From positions 1,116,001-1,180,000 of the forward strand of contig NZ_JASJOO010000002.1 in assembly GCF_030070105.1 (NCBI RefSeq): DNA of 64,000 bases. Direction: 5' to 3'. This DNA is from Bermanella sp. WJH001 (GTDB taxonomy: Bacteria > Pseudomonadota > Gammaproteobacteria > Pseudomonadales > Oceanobacteraceae). The number at the start of each line of letters is the position of its first letter. Position 1 is the stretch's first letter. Below are positions 33,571 through 41,242 of the stretch, in pieces. Position numbers and translations under genes: made by a program. The notes under the pieces are model-generated. The model was not told the origin of the DNA. It did no database searches and saw only the letters and a list, made by a program, of their open reading frames with translations.

Positions 33571-34748
33571 TCTGTCCTAGACAATGTTAGCAATGTAATG
33601 TCATCTGGTATCTCATTGCCAGTGTCAATTTTAAGCAAGGATTCCAAGTTTTCTATGGTCAATTGACCATGAGTTACCCATTCCAATAAACAGGCTTCTT
33701 TTTCAGCCAATGAGGTGTGTGGTAACACTTCTAATATACCATCAGAGACCGCCACCAATTGAAACGACTGCCCCAATTTAACGTCATAAGTCTCATATTG
33801 CGCCGCTGCAAATAAACCAGCAGGCTGCGAACGCCCTTCTAAGTAGTGTACACCATTTTCGTTACTTAAGATGGGCATTGGAAATTGGCCCGCCACACTA
33901 TAAGAAAGTGTGGTGGATGGCAAATCAATCATCCCCCAAAATAAACTTACATGCTTGCCAAGTTGGGCTTCAACCAACTCTTTATTAATGCGTTTGATCA
34001 CCTTATGGGGGGTTAACAAATCATCACTAGATTGACGCTTCAGGTTACGTCTTAATCGATTACTGAGGTTTTTAAGTAATACCGTAATAAAGGCAGAAGA
34101 AGCACCATGGCCACTCACATCAGCAATATAAAACACAACCTTGTCACTGCTAACGGGGAAATAATCAACAAAGTCGCCACTTAAATAAAGGCTAGGAATA
34201 ATATGATAATTAAACTCAATACCCGTCATTTGGGCTTGGTTTTCAGGCAGCATGCGTTTTTGCACTTCACGACCGGCTTGTTGGTCGATTCGCAGCTCTT
34301 CTAAACGAGCGGCTAATTCACGGTTATTACTTTCTAATTGAGCTCGATAAGCACTATTTTGCTCGATCAGACGTCTTTGCTTTAGATTTCGAACAATGCT
34401 GTGCTCAAGCACTTCCATATCAAGAATGGGCTTAATCAGATAGTCACTGGCCCCTAGTCGCAGGGCTTGTACCACGTCAGCCATGACACCTGCACCAGAA
34501 ACAACAATGAAAGGTGTATTAGGGTGGGTTTTATTAATTTGTTTTAAGACGGTCAATCCGTCCATATTGGGCATTCGAAGATCGCACAGAACGATGTCTG
34601 GCTGCTGACTATTAAAGCACGCCACTCCTTCATAGCCATTTTCCGCTTCTATAACATCAAAGCCACTGTCTTCAAGATAAGCAACAATGCTCTCTCGGAC
34701 AATAGCTTCATCATCAATGACTAATACTCGACCACTTACCACACTCAT
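33567..34748 (-). CDS. Response regulator with PP2C-type phosphatase domain (RsbU/HsbR-like)
   Basis: A 393-residue protein. Residues 8-125 form a receiver with D12, D13, acceptor D56 in LCDLRMPN and the KP motif YLIKPI. A coiled-coil linker (about 128-180, EQNSAYRAQLESNNRELAA-like) leads to a PP2C/SpoIIE-type phosphatase (about 190-390) with ADVSGHGASSAF and DGILEVLP. It likely dephosphorylates the downstream STAS protein when the receiver is phosphorylated. Unlike some HsbR/CrsR relatives it has no C-terminal kinase domain. Its upstream gap is shared with the PilZ gene. Confidence 0.88.
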   Translation of the reverse strand: MSVVSGRVLVIDDEAIVRESIVAYLEDSGFDVIEAENGYEGVACFNSQQPDIVLCDLRMPNMDGLTVLKQINKTHPNTPFIVVSGAGVMADVVQALRLGASDYLIKPILDMEVLEHSIVRNLKQRRLIEQNSAYRAQLESNNRELAARLEELRIDQQAGREVQKRMLPENQAQMTGIEFNYHIIPSLYLSGDFVDYFPVSSDKVVFYIADVSGHGASSAFITVLLKNLSNRLRRNLKRQSSDDLLTPHKVIKRINKELVEAQLGKHVSLFWGMIDLPSTTLSYSVAGQFPMPILSNENGVHYLEGRSQPAGLFAAAQYETYDVKLGQSFQLVAVSDGILEVLPHTSLAEKEACLLEWVTHGQLTIENLESLLKIDTGNEIPDDITLLTLSRTE

Positions 34749-34871
34749 GGATGCCTGCGCAGACTTGTTATTGTTTTGGCTCGGCCACCTTACATGGCAA
34801 ATAGCTTGTTAGCAAGGTACACCAAGGTGCGAACAAAGGCATGCATTAATTAAGCAAATCTCATATTTTTG

Positions 34872-34887
34872 TGTGAAAATTGTCACA
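34872..34887 (+). promoter_or_regulatory. Perfect CRP/Vfr-type binding site
   Basis: TGTGAAAATTGTCACA matches the consensus TGTGA-N6-TCACA at every defined position. A candidate promoter follows: TTGTCA at 34880-34885, inside the site, and TATACA at 34904-34909, 18 bases apart. The site lies about 92 bases before the PilZ ATG and 124 bases before the divergent RR-PP2C ATG. Confidence 0.6.
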
Positions 34888-34978
34888 GCTTTTGCATAGT
34901 TATTATACAGTTGCATGAATTACTGAAGTTTGACACAGTGACCACAGAGTTGTGGCCCGTGGAAGAGGAATAAAAACA

Positions 34979-35275
34979 ATGAACCTAGCCAAAGCCTATG
35001 AAGAAAAACGTGACTTCATCCGTATGCGAGTTGAATCACCGTTAACCTTAACTTTAGGGGATCGTACCGTCGAATGCATTTGCATAGACTTAAGTGGTAC
35101 CGGCATGTGTATTGAAACCAAAGAAACACTTAATATTGATGATGAAGCGGTCGCTTACTTACCCTCTTATCAAAATCAATTTGCACCACTGAATGCCTGC
35201 ATCAGTATTAAACGCCACATGTCTGATAATGGCTTAAACTATTATGGTGCCGAGATTATTGAGCTACTAGGCTAG
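34979..35275 (+). CDS. PilZ-domain c-di-GMP-binding protein
   Basis: A single-domain PilZ protein of 98 residues. The N-terminal RDFIRMRV supplies the RxxxR motif and CIDLSGTGMCIE the (D/N)xSxxG motif that bind cyclic di-GMP. I use ATG 34979, with AAGAGGAA just upstream; the longer frame would start with a GTG at 34952. A terminator follows at 35296. A CRP-type site sits upstream, so cAMP may control this c-di-GMP effector. Its target is unknown. Confidence 0.86.
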   Translation: MNLAKAYEEKRDFIRMRVESPLTLTLGDRTVECICIDLSGTGMCIETKETLNIDDEAVAYLPSYQNQFAPLNACISIKRHMSDNGLNYYGAEIIELLG

Positions 35276-35295
35276 TAGGTACTTACCATTTCATT

Positions 35296-35322
35296 GCGCC
35301 AGTGATGACTGGCGCTGTTTTT
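35296..35322 (+). terminator. Terminator after the PilZ gene
   Basis: GCGCCAGT (35296-35303) and ACTGGCGC (35308-35315) form a perfect 8-bp stem with loop GATG, followed by TGTTTTTT. It ends three bases before the convergent mlaA stop. Confidence 0.85.
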
Positions 35323-35324
35323 TC

Positions 35325-36050
35325 TTAAAAATCTTCTTCGAAATCGTCAAAATCTTCAAACTCGTCCTTTACCTGACCGTCATTAATTAAAAATTCACGG
35401 CGCTGCAGGTATAAACTTCGAATAAATGAATAACGATCACCACTGATGATCCCTTCCGCTGGCACCAAGTCAGCACGTAAATCAAGATACTCCATAAACA
35501 CACTGGAATAGTATACTTGCGTATTATCCAATGCCTGAGCTTGCGGGTCTAAGGCATTTAAAGCCCATGTGTCCACTGCAAAACCCGTGGCATCTCGAAC
35601 AGTACTTGGTCCCAATAATGGCAACATCAAATAAGGCCCAGACTCAACACCCCATGTAGCTAAAACCTGCCCCATGTCTTCATTGTGTTTAGGCATTCCT
35701 AAATGTCGGGCAACATCAAAAATACCTAAAATACCCACCGTACTATTCACTAAAAAACGCCCGGTATCTGACAATGCCTGTAAAAACTTACCTTGAGCAA
35801 GATCACTGACTACTACCAATGGTTCACCTAGATTACTGAACACATTGGTAATGGCATCATCTACCACTTGGGGCGTCACATTACGGTAAGCCATCGCTAA
35901 TGGCTTGGCGCTGTAATAATCGACGGTTTCGTTGAACTCAAACACCTTACGATTCCAAGACTCCCAAGGGTCTTGATCGTTCGCGAACACACTGGGCACA
36001 GCTAATACCACAGAGCAAAAAGCAGCCAAGAGCAAACCGGCAATTTTCAT
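35325..36050 (-). CDS. mlaA: MlaA/VacJ-family outer-membrane protein
   Basis: A 241-residue component of the Mla phospholipid-asymmetry pathway, working with the outer-membrane porin and periplasmic MlaC. It has the family core DPWESWNRKVFEFNETVD, FLVNSTVGILGIFDVA and YLMLPLLGPSTVRDATG. I use the ATG at 36050, preceded by AAGGATGG. The signal sequence MKIAGLLLAAFCSVVLAVPSVFA appears to end at a signal-peptidase-I site; no good lipobox Cys is seen (the only Cys follows Phe), so unlike E. coli MlaA it may not be a lipoprotein. mlaBCDEF are not in the window. Confidence 0.9.
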   Translation of the reverse strand: MKIAGLLLAAFCSVVLAVPSVFANDQDPWESWNRKVFEFNETVDYYSAKPLAMAYRNVTPQVVDDAITNVFSNLGEPLVVVSDLAQGKFLQALSDTGRFLVNSTVGILGIFDVARHLGMPKHNEDMGQVLATWGVESGPYLMLPLLGPSTVRDATGFAVDTWALNALDPQAQALDNTQVYYSSVFMEYLDLRADLVPAEGIISGDRYSFIRSLYLQRREFLINDGQVKDEFEDFDDFEEDF

Positions 36051-36128
36051 AAAACCATCCTTATCAATAAGCTGGGCCATTAAACCAAGGGCGTCACGCA
36101 AACTCAATGAAACAGCTTATTTTAAAAC

Positions 36129-36152
36129 CAAAAAAGCCCCAATTAAGGGGCT
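36129..36152 (-). terminator. Terminator of the porin gene
   Basis: Stem AGCCCC (36135-36140) and GGGGCT (36147-36152) with a short loop. The minus-strand transcript continues with a run of U residues (complement of the A-tract at 36129-36135). It lies 23 bases after the porin stop. Confidence 0.75.
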
Positions 36153-36174
36153 AATGTTTGGTTTAAGGCTTAAA

Positions 36175-37080
36175 TTAGAACTTGTGTTCTAGGCCTAGGG
36201 CTACTGTCAATTGATCGCCGCCATCATGATCAAATTGATTAACATAAACGAAAGCTTTAGTTGTTTTCGCTAGTTTATGGTCCACACCAACAGTCGCACT
36301 GGTAGCGCCTTGTAAGTTTTGATCACCAGATTCAAATTGAACCTTAGCCGTGTTCACACCCATTTTCATAGAAGCATTTACAGCAAAACCTAATTCTTCA
36401 TCCGTTGTATCAGAAGCATCCACATTGTTTAATAATGCACCCACAGACAAGTCACCTGCATTATAAATAACAGTAGCACGTACTGTTGATGTGTCGTCAT
36501 CTTCAGTTTTGCTATCCACCGCTAACGATGCATAAATTGCATCTTGGCTATAAGTTACACTTGCTGAAATACCATCGTCTTTAGTGTCATCTTCTTTTAG
36601 AAGATAAGATACAGACGCCTGAACCGCACCAAACTTAGTGGTTGTATAGTTAATGCTATTTGCAGTTCGTTTTTCGCCGTCCAGGACATTTTTGATATCG
36701 ACAACATCATTAAATAGGTCGAACTTACCCTGAGATTTTTTAAGTGGCGTATCCATCAAACCCATTTTAACTGTACCAGCATTACCATATTCAAGGCCGA
36801 TATAAGTATCGCGTGGCTTTACAGTGTTTGTATCAGCACCGCTTGTTGCGTAACCATCATCGACAGCCAATTCAAACTCAGCTTGGTAAATTACCTTACT
36901 GCCACCCAGGTCGTCAGAACCTTTAACACCTAGACGGCTAGCATTGCTGTTTAAGCTTAATTCTGGATCTGTGTCAGCATAATTAAAAGAAACATTCATT
37001 TTGCCGTAAAACTGAGATTCAGCTTGAGCGGTACCAACAAGAGCCATTGAGATAGCGGCAGCAATTAGGGGCTTTTTCAT
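36175..37080 (-). CDS. Gram-negative porin
   Basis: Outer-membrane beta-barrel of 301 residues, with a signal peptide (MKKPLIAAAISMALVGTAQA, cleavage before ESQ) and a C-terminal Phe. The start of the barrel (YGKMNVSFNYADTD), SRLGVKGSDDLGG, GLEYGNAGTVKMG and YVNQFDHDGGDQL are typical of Porin_4-type general porins. Tandem CTGTCA boxes just upstream suggest PhoB control, so it may be a phosphate-starvation porin. Substrate preference cannot be read from sequence. A terminator follows at 36129. Confidence 0.88.
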   Translation of the reverse strand: MKKPLIAAAISMALVGTAQAESQFYGKMNVSFNYADTDPELSLNSNASRLGVKGSDDLGGSKVIYQAEFELAVDDGYATSGADTNTVKPRDTYIGLEYGNAGTVKMGLMDTPLKKSQGKFDLFNDVVDIKNVLDGEKRTANSINYTTTKFGAVQASVSYLLKEDDTKDDGISASVTYSQDAIYASLAVDSKTEDDDTSTVRATVIYNAGDLSVGALLNNVDASDTTDEELGFAVNASMKMGVNTAKVQFESGDQNLQGATSATVGVDHKLAKTTKAFVYVNQFDHDGGDQLTVALGLEHKF

Positions 37081-37111
37081 TCGTGTTCACCTTTTTTGTT
37101 TTCAAGTTTTA

Positions 37112-37173
37112 GTGACAGTTATGTTACAAAGCTCATATGACAGTTTTGTTACATTCTTTCACTTAAATGACAG
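37112..37173 (-). promoter_or_regulatory. Tandem PhoB-box-like repeats upstream of the porin
   Basis: On the minus strand, CTGTCAC (37112-37118), CTGTCAT (37137-37143) and CTGTCAT (37167-37173) are the consensus PhoB heptamers. The first two are each preceded by TGTAAC plus 4 A/T-rich bases, giving the 7-4-7 layout. The two composite units are 25 bases apart. They end about 32 bases before the porin ATG. Confidence 0.5.
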
Positions 37174-37367
37174 ATTGATGAATTTTTTATGGTAATTAAA
37201 CGCTATAACGCGCCAATTACCTAATATGCTTAAAATATAGACAAGCAAATACACAATAACACAGTGTTTATGATGCTTTAGAGAAAATATTCACTATAAA
37301 CGAAAGGGAATCATAGAAAGGGGTCGCTAACTGGTACAAATGAACAGCTAGCACCTTTGGGGTTTAT

Positions 37368-37970
37368 TTATTTTTGAGAGTTGAGGTATAGCTTGACGTA
37401 ATAATCAAGACTCACATAACGTCCAGCCCCTTTAAACAACAAAACCAAACACATTAATAAATATGTGGTTGCCCACTCAATGCCGTTATTACTAATAACG
37501 ACACTGCCCCGCTCAGTTAGCCAGTTGTAGTTACCGTGTTCTTGTAAAATGTCTTTAGCAAAGCCTAAACGGCGCATCACTTCTTCAATATCGGCTGATG
37601 CAAAAGGTGAATTAGGATCGGCAACTGCTTGCCAGCCATTAGGCCAATGCACTGCAAAAATCGCCACCAGCATGGTGATAATTAATGGAATACTGATCCA
37701 GCGAACAGCCAAGCCAATAACCAATAAAACCGCCGCCCCCACTTCAGTTAAGGTAGCCAACCAAGCTAGCAACTCAGGAAAAGGTAAACCCAAACCCCAA
37801 TCGCTATTACCAAACCATGAGGCAACACTATCGATATCACTTAATTTATTCATACCAGCCACCCAGAATACGGGCGCTAAATACAACCTAAGAGCAAGCA
37901 AAGGTAAAAAATCTAGTTTTTCAATGTTATCCATACAATTGGAAAGGGTTTTTATAAATGTCATCATCAT
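37368..37970 (-). CDS. DoxX family membrane protein of the bufferin operon
   Basis: A 200-residue protein with four membrane helices (about 20-40, 60-85, 90-110 and 165-185) and the DoxX pattern LAPVFWVAGMNKL and LLAWLATLTEVGAAVLL. DoxX-like proteins accompany DUF692/DUF2063 gene sets in many bacteria (for example GigT in Caulobacter). Three start codons in a row (ATGATGATG) make the exact start uncertain; the stop of the preceding DUF2063 gene shares the base at 37970. Role is unknown; perhaps membrane electron transfer that supports peptide maturation. Confidence 0.82.
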   Translation of the reverse strand: MMMTFIKTLSNCMDNIEKLDFLPLLALRLYLAPVFWVAGMNKLSDIDSVASWFGNSDWGLGLPFPELLAWLATLTEVGAAVLLVIGLAVRWISIPLIITMLVAIFAVHWPNGWQAVADPNSPFASADIEEVMRRLGFAKDILQEHGNYNWLTERGSVVISNNGIEWATTYLLMCLVLLFKGAGRYVSLDYYVKLYLNSQK

Positions 37971-38707
37971 TAATTAACTTGTTGTATTAGCTTAAGATCA
38001 GCCCACTGGTTGATGGTTTCAAAGGCACCGGCAAGTAATTGCTGTAACGGCACACCATGATTGGTGGCAATTTCTTGCACAATTTGTTCGATGTTCGATT
38101 GGGTGTTTGTTTGCAACGCTTCAAATAACAGATAGCTCAAGGGGTTTAGTTCAATAAATCCAACTTCTTCATTAGCATCACGATAAATCAGTAAAAAAGT
38201 CGGTGCTGGTTCAATGCTCTGCTGTGCTTCGATTTTATGTACCGCGTATTCATATGCTTGCAGCCAAGCACATTCAACTGTGGTTAGAATATCGTTTTGT
38301 AAATCAATCTCAGAAAAATGGCTGGCCTGTTTTGCAACATACGCATCTGCAAATAACTCCATCCATTCCCAATGGGCGAGAGCATAAGCATAGGCGGGAA
38401 GCTCTAAGGTGTTTTGAGTATCTGCGGATAAATAATTTAAAAACTCTTCACTGATTTCCAAAAAGTAGGGACTTTTAGATTCGTGTTCGATAAAAAATCG
38501 CCTGACTATTTTGTGCCATTTATCTAAGGGCATGCACTCTTTTAAGATTGGGAACGTGCCACTTATAAAGCTTTCAATATTGTTATAAAACAATTCACGG
38601 TAAATATTTAAGCGTCTATCTTCTACACCGCTTAAATGCTGAAACTTTTCTGAACGTATGGCTTGTGTGAATTCATTTTGTAGATTGTAAAATTCAGCTT
38701 CAGGCAT
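37970..38707 (-). CDS. bufC: DUF2063 (bufferin maturation partner, BufC-like)
   Basis: A 245-residue protein in the DUF2063 family, annotated as a putative DNA-binding domain, but in MNIO operons it is the partner of the DUF692 enzyme and probably recognises the precursor leader. The N-terminus LQNEFTQAIR and the block RLNIYRELFYNNIESFISGTFPIL are characteristic. I choose the ATG at 38707 (MPEAEF); the longer frame would overlap bufB by dozens of bases. It overlaps bufB by 8 bases and shares a base with the DoxX gene start. Confidence 0.85.
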   Translation of the reverse strand: MPEAEFYNLQNEFTQAIRSEKFQHLSGVEDRRLNIYRELFYNNIESFISGTFPILKECMPLDKWHKIVRRFFIEHESKSPYFLEISEEFLNYLSADTQNTLELPAYAYALAHWEWMELFADAYVAKQASHFSEIDLQNDILTTVECAWLQAYEYAVHKIEAQQSIEPAPTFLLIYRDANEEVGFIELNPLSYLLFEALQTNTQSNIEQIVQEIATNHGVPLQQLLAGAFETINQWADLKLIQQVN

Positions 38708-39512
38708 ATTCCACCTCTTGCAAGGCTTTAATGTGATTAACCTCTGCCAGTAATTCATCCATAGACGGAAAATTAAAGTCACGCTCTAATAGCGTAGGTT
38801 TAACACCATGAATTTCATAAGCCAGTTTCAACAGTTGCCATACATCGTCTTTGACTGGTGCGCCGTGGGTGTCGACCTTTAAGTCATCGGCTTCATCGAA
38901 GTGACCGGCAATATGAATATACTCAATGGCACTTGTGGGCAGGGATTGAATGAATGCTTGTGAATCATATTGATGGTTAATACTGTTTACGTAGACATTA
39001 TTAACATCCAATAAAAGTTTGCACCCTGAGCGCTTAACTATTTCTAGGGTAAATGCTAATTCACTCATATCGCCAAATTTGGCATACGTAGATACGTTTT
39101 CAAGAATAAGTGGGCGCTGTAAAATATCTTGAACTTGATGAATACGCCCAACCACATGATCGATGGCCTTTTGCGTAAACGGAATCGGCAGCAGATCATA
39201 CATATGGCCATTATGGCTGCAATAACTTAAGTGCTCACTGTAAGTTTCGATTTGATGTGTATTTAAGAATTGCTTAACTGCTTTAACAAACTCAACATCA
39301 AGCGGGTCTGAACTGCCTATGGACAATGACAACCCATGACAGGCAAAAGGAAAGCGTTCAGTTAATGCTCTGAACGCTTTACCAAAGCGACCACCAAGGC
39401 CTATCCAATTTTCAGGGGCTACTTCAAAAAAATCCACTTGCTGCACAGATAACTCAGACATTTCTTCTAACATGCCTCTGCGCAAACCCAAACCTGAACC
39501 ATTGATGACCAT
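38700..39512 (-). CDS. bufB: DUF692 multinuclear iron-dependent oxidative enzyme (MNIO, BufB-like)
   Basis: A TIM-barrel enzyme of 270 residues in the MbnB/DUF692 group that uses clustered iron to oxidise cysteines of a peptide. Metal-ligand candidates are H59 (ACHGLSL), E93 and H94 (YSEHLSY), E138 and N139 (ILENVSTY), D169 and N171 (LLDVNNVYV), H200 and H204 (IHIAGH), D214 and H216 (DTHGAP) and E243 (LLERDF). It lies 19 bases after the precursor gene and overlaps the DUF2063 gene by 8. The expected substrate is the EGKCG-repeat peptide next door. Confidence 0.92.
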   Translation of the reverse strand: MVINGSGLGLRRGMLEEMSELSVQQVDFFEVAPENWIGLGGRFGKAFRALTERFPFACHGLSLSIGSSDPLDVEFVKAVKQFLNTHQIETYSEHLSYCSHNGHMYDLLPIPFTQKAIDHVVGRIHQVQDILQRPLILENVSTYAKFGDMSELAFTLEIVKRSGCKLLLDVNNVYVNSINHQYDSQAFIQSLPTSAIEYIHIAGHFDEADDLKVDTHGAPVKDDVWQLLKLAYEIHGVKPTLLERDFNFPSMDELLAEVNHIKALQEVEYA

Positions 39513-39531
39513 GGTGATTCCTTACAACTAA

Positions 39532-39852
39532 TTAAGACTTAGCGCCGCACTTACCTTCGCCGCACTTACCTTCTTTTTTAGTTTTATCTTCGCCACATTT
39601 ACCTTCGCCGCACTTGCCTTCTTTTTTAGCTTTTTCTTCGCCACATTTACCTTCGCCACACTTGCCTTCTTTATTAGACTTGGCTTCACCGCACTTACCT
39701 TCACCACATTTACCCTCGGCCATTACTTTATAGCCAGACTCAAGTGTTTGAGAAGTAAATGGATTTTCAGCCGCCAGTGCCGTGGTAGCCATAGAGGCTG
39801 CTAGAGTTGCACCAAGTGCCATTGCCAGTGGTTTCATCTGAGTTTTAGCCAT
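39532..39852 (-). CDS. bufA: Secreted EGKCG-repeat precursor peptide (bufferin/HvfA type)
   Basis: A 106-residue precursor with a Sec-type signal peptide (MAKTQMKPLAMALGATLAAS to about TALAA). Residues 46-106 contain four 16-residue repeats of EGKCGEGKCGExKxxK, giving eight cysteines: 49, 54, 65, 70, 81, 86, 97 and 102. The remaining residues are Gly/Glu/Lys. This matches MNIO-modified copper-binding RiPPs of the bufferin/HvfA group, in which EGKCG cysteines are reported to be converted to sulfur heterocycles. The signal peptide remains present, so the mature peptide probably acts in the periplasm to chelate copper. GAGGGGA precedes the ATG. Confidence 0.88.
   Translation of the reverse strand: MAKTQMKPLAMALGATLAASMATTALAAENPFTSQTLESGYKVMAEGKCGEGKCGEAKSNKEGKCGEGKCGEEKAKKEGKCGEGKCGEDKTKKEGKCGEGKCGAKS
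39535..39717 (-). repeat. 48-bp tandem repeats encoding the EGKCG units
   Basis: Four in-frame copies of a 48-bp unit (the last shortened) encode the 16-residue repeats of the bufA product. Nucleotide identity between copies is high, which suggests recent or continuing duplication and makes this region prone to copy-number change. Confidence 0.85.
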
Positions 39853-39880
39853 GAGAGTCCCCTCGATTAGCGATTATATT

Positions 39881-39903
39881 TGAAAATAGCGGTTCTATTT
39901 TCA
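39881..39903 (-). promoter_or_regulatory. Palindromic operator next to the bufA -10 box
   Basis: TGAAAATAG (39881-39889), spacer CGGTT and CTATTTTCA (39895-39903) form a perfect 9-bp-arm palindrome. On the minus strand a TATAAT hexamer (39873-39878) lies just downstream, 20 to 30 bases before the bufA ATG at 39852. The palindrome therefore covers the -35 region, the position of a repressor or MerR-type operator. Confidence 0.5.
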
Positions 39904-39945
39904 TGCCTGCTTTGAGCAGTGGCTACCAAGATAGTTCATTTGCAA

Positions 39946-39973
39946 ACAAAAAAAAGAGGCTCAAGGCCTCTTT
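39946..39973 (-). terminator. Terminator of the fabH2-type gene
   Basis: AAAGAGGC (39953-39960), loop TCAAG and GCCTCTTT (39966-39973) form a perfect 8-bp stem. A tract of U residues follows on the minus strand. It is 30 bases after the ketoacyl-synthase stop and upstream of bufA. Confidence 0.85.
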
Positions 39974-40002
39974 TAATCGAAATGGCTAGTTGGGACCAGC
40001 GC

Positions 40003-41124
40003 TTACAGTTTTTCAACTACAACACTACCTATGGAATAACCCGCACCAAAACTACAGATCACGCCCTTATCACCGGCTTTCAGATCTGCCTTATTTAGAT
40101 GGTAAGCTATGATAGAACCGGCAGAGCTAGTATTTGCGTAGGTATCTAAGATAACCGGTGCTTCTACTTCACTGGCTTCACGGCCCAGAACACGCTTAGC
40201 AATTAGCTGATTCATACTTAAGTTAGCTTGATGCAACCACATGCGAGTTAGGTTATTCGCCTCTATATCCAACTCACCAATATGCGCCGTGATTTGCTTA
40301 GCCACCATTGGGCATACTTCTTTAAACACTTTACGACCGTTTTGAATAAACAGCTTATCAGGGTTATTCAAACCAGACTCATCACAACGGTTTAAGAAAC
40401 CAGCATTGTTTCGAATATTATTAGAGAACACCGTTTGCAGTTTAGTGCCCAATACTTTGAACTGTTGGTCACTGCTGGCTAATTCGCTGTCTTCTAAGAT
40501 AACGGCGGTACAAGCATCACCAAAAATAAAATGACTGTCGCGATCACGAAAATTGAGATGAGCGGTGCATATTTCAGGGTTTACCATCAACACACAACGG
40601 GCAGATCCCGTTTGAATGGCGTTTACCGCCGCCTGAATACCAAACGTTGCGCTGCTACAGGCAACGTTCATATCATATGCAAACCCTTGAATACCCAAAG
40701 CCGTTTGCACTTCAACCGCCACAGCAGGGTAAGCACGCTGTAAATTTGAGCAAGCCACGATCACGGCATCTACATCTTCAACGGTTTTACCCGCTTGCTC
40801 TAGGGCTTGTTTTGCTGCAGCAATGGCCATTTCACATTGTAATGATGGCTCATCATTAGAACGCTCAGCAATAAACGGGGTCATGCGCTTAGGGTCGATG
40901 ATACCGTCTTTGTTGATAACAAATCGGCTTTTGATGCCTGACGCTTTTTCGATAAAGGCACTGCTGCTTTGTGCTAGTTCTGTCACCGAACCGGCTGCAA
41001 TTTCATCGGCATGTTCGGCATTAAATTCATCTACATATGTATTAAATGCGGATACCAACTCGTCATTGGATATAGACTGGCTTGGGGTATATAAACCGGT
41101 ACCACTAATAACTACTTGTTTCAC
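40003..41124 (-). CDS. Beta-ketoacyl-ACP synthase III, PA3286 (FabH2)-like
   Basis: A 373-residue condensing enzyme. The catalytic triad is C156 in NVACSSATFG, H298 in MWLHQANLS and N331 in TYANTSSAGS. The length and the extended N-terminus (about 60 residues before GIKSRFV) match PA3286 of Pseudomonas aeruginosa, a FabH-like enzyme that condenses octanoyl-CoA from beta-oxidation with malonyl-ACP, linking degradation to synthesis. The start codon is GTG at 41124, preceded by GGGGATC. A 16-bp palindrome lies 119 bases upstream and a terminator 30 bases downstream. Confidence 0.85.
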   Translation of the reverse strand: MKQVVISGTGLYTPSQSISNDELVSAFNTYVDEFNAEHADEIAAGSVTELAQSSSAFIEKASGIKSRFVINKDGIIDPKRMTPFIAERSNDEPSLQCEMAIAAAKQALEQAGKTVEDVDAVIVACSNLQRAYPAVAVEVQTALGIQGFAYDMNVACSSATFGIQAAVNAIQTGSARCVLMVNPEICTAHLNFRDRDSHFIFGDACTAVILEDSELASSDQQFKVLGTKLQTVFSNNIRNNAGFLNRCDESGLNNPDKLFIQNGRKVFKEVCPMVAKQITAHIGELDIEANNLTRMWLHQANLSMNQLIAKRVLGREASEVEAPVILDTYANTSSAGSIIAYHLNKADLKAGDKGVICSFGAGYSIGSVVVEKL

Positions 41125-41242
41125 TTTGATCCCCTATTTTTTATATTCTGCACGGACGCTTAACGGCCTACCCATCCTTTGGCTGACACTCATAATTAGA
41201 GCAAAACTATAATTGAATATGTGAGTTTATGCCACTTACAGG

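Noticed and set aside
37318..37367. Imperfect inverted repeat after the DoxX gene as a terminator
   Set aside because: The stem needs a bulge and no U-run follows on the minus strand.
40823..41212. 129-residue plus-strand frame opposite fabH2
   Set aside because: Shadow of the ketoacyl-synthase gene, whose catalytic triad is intact.
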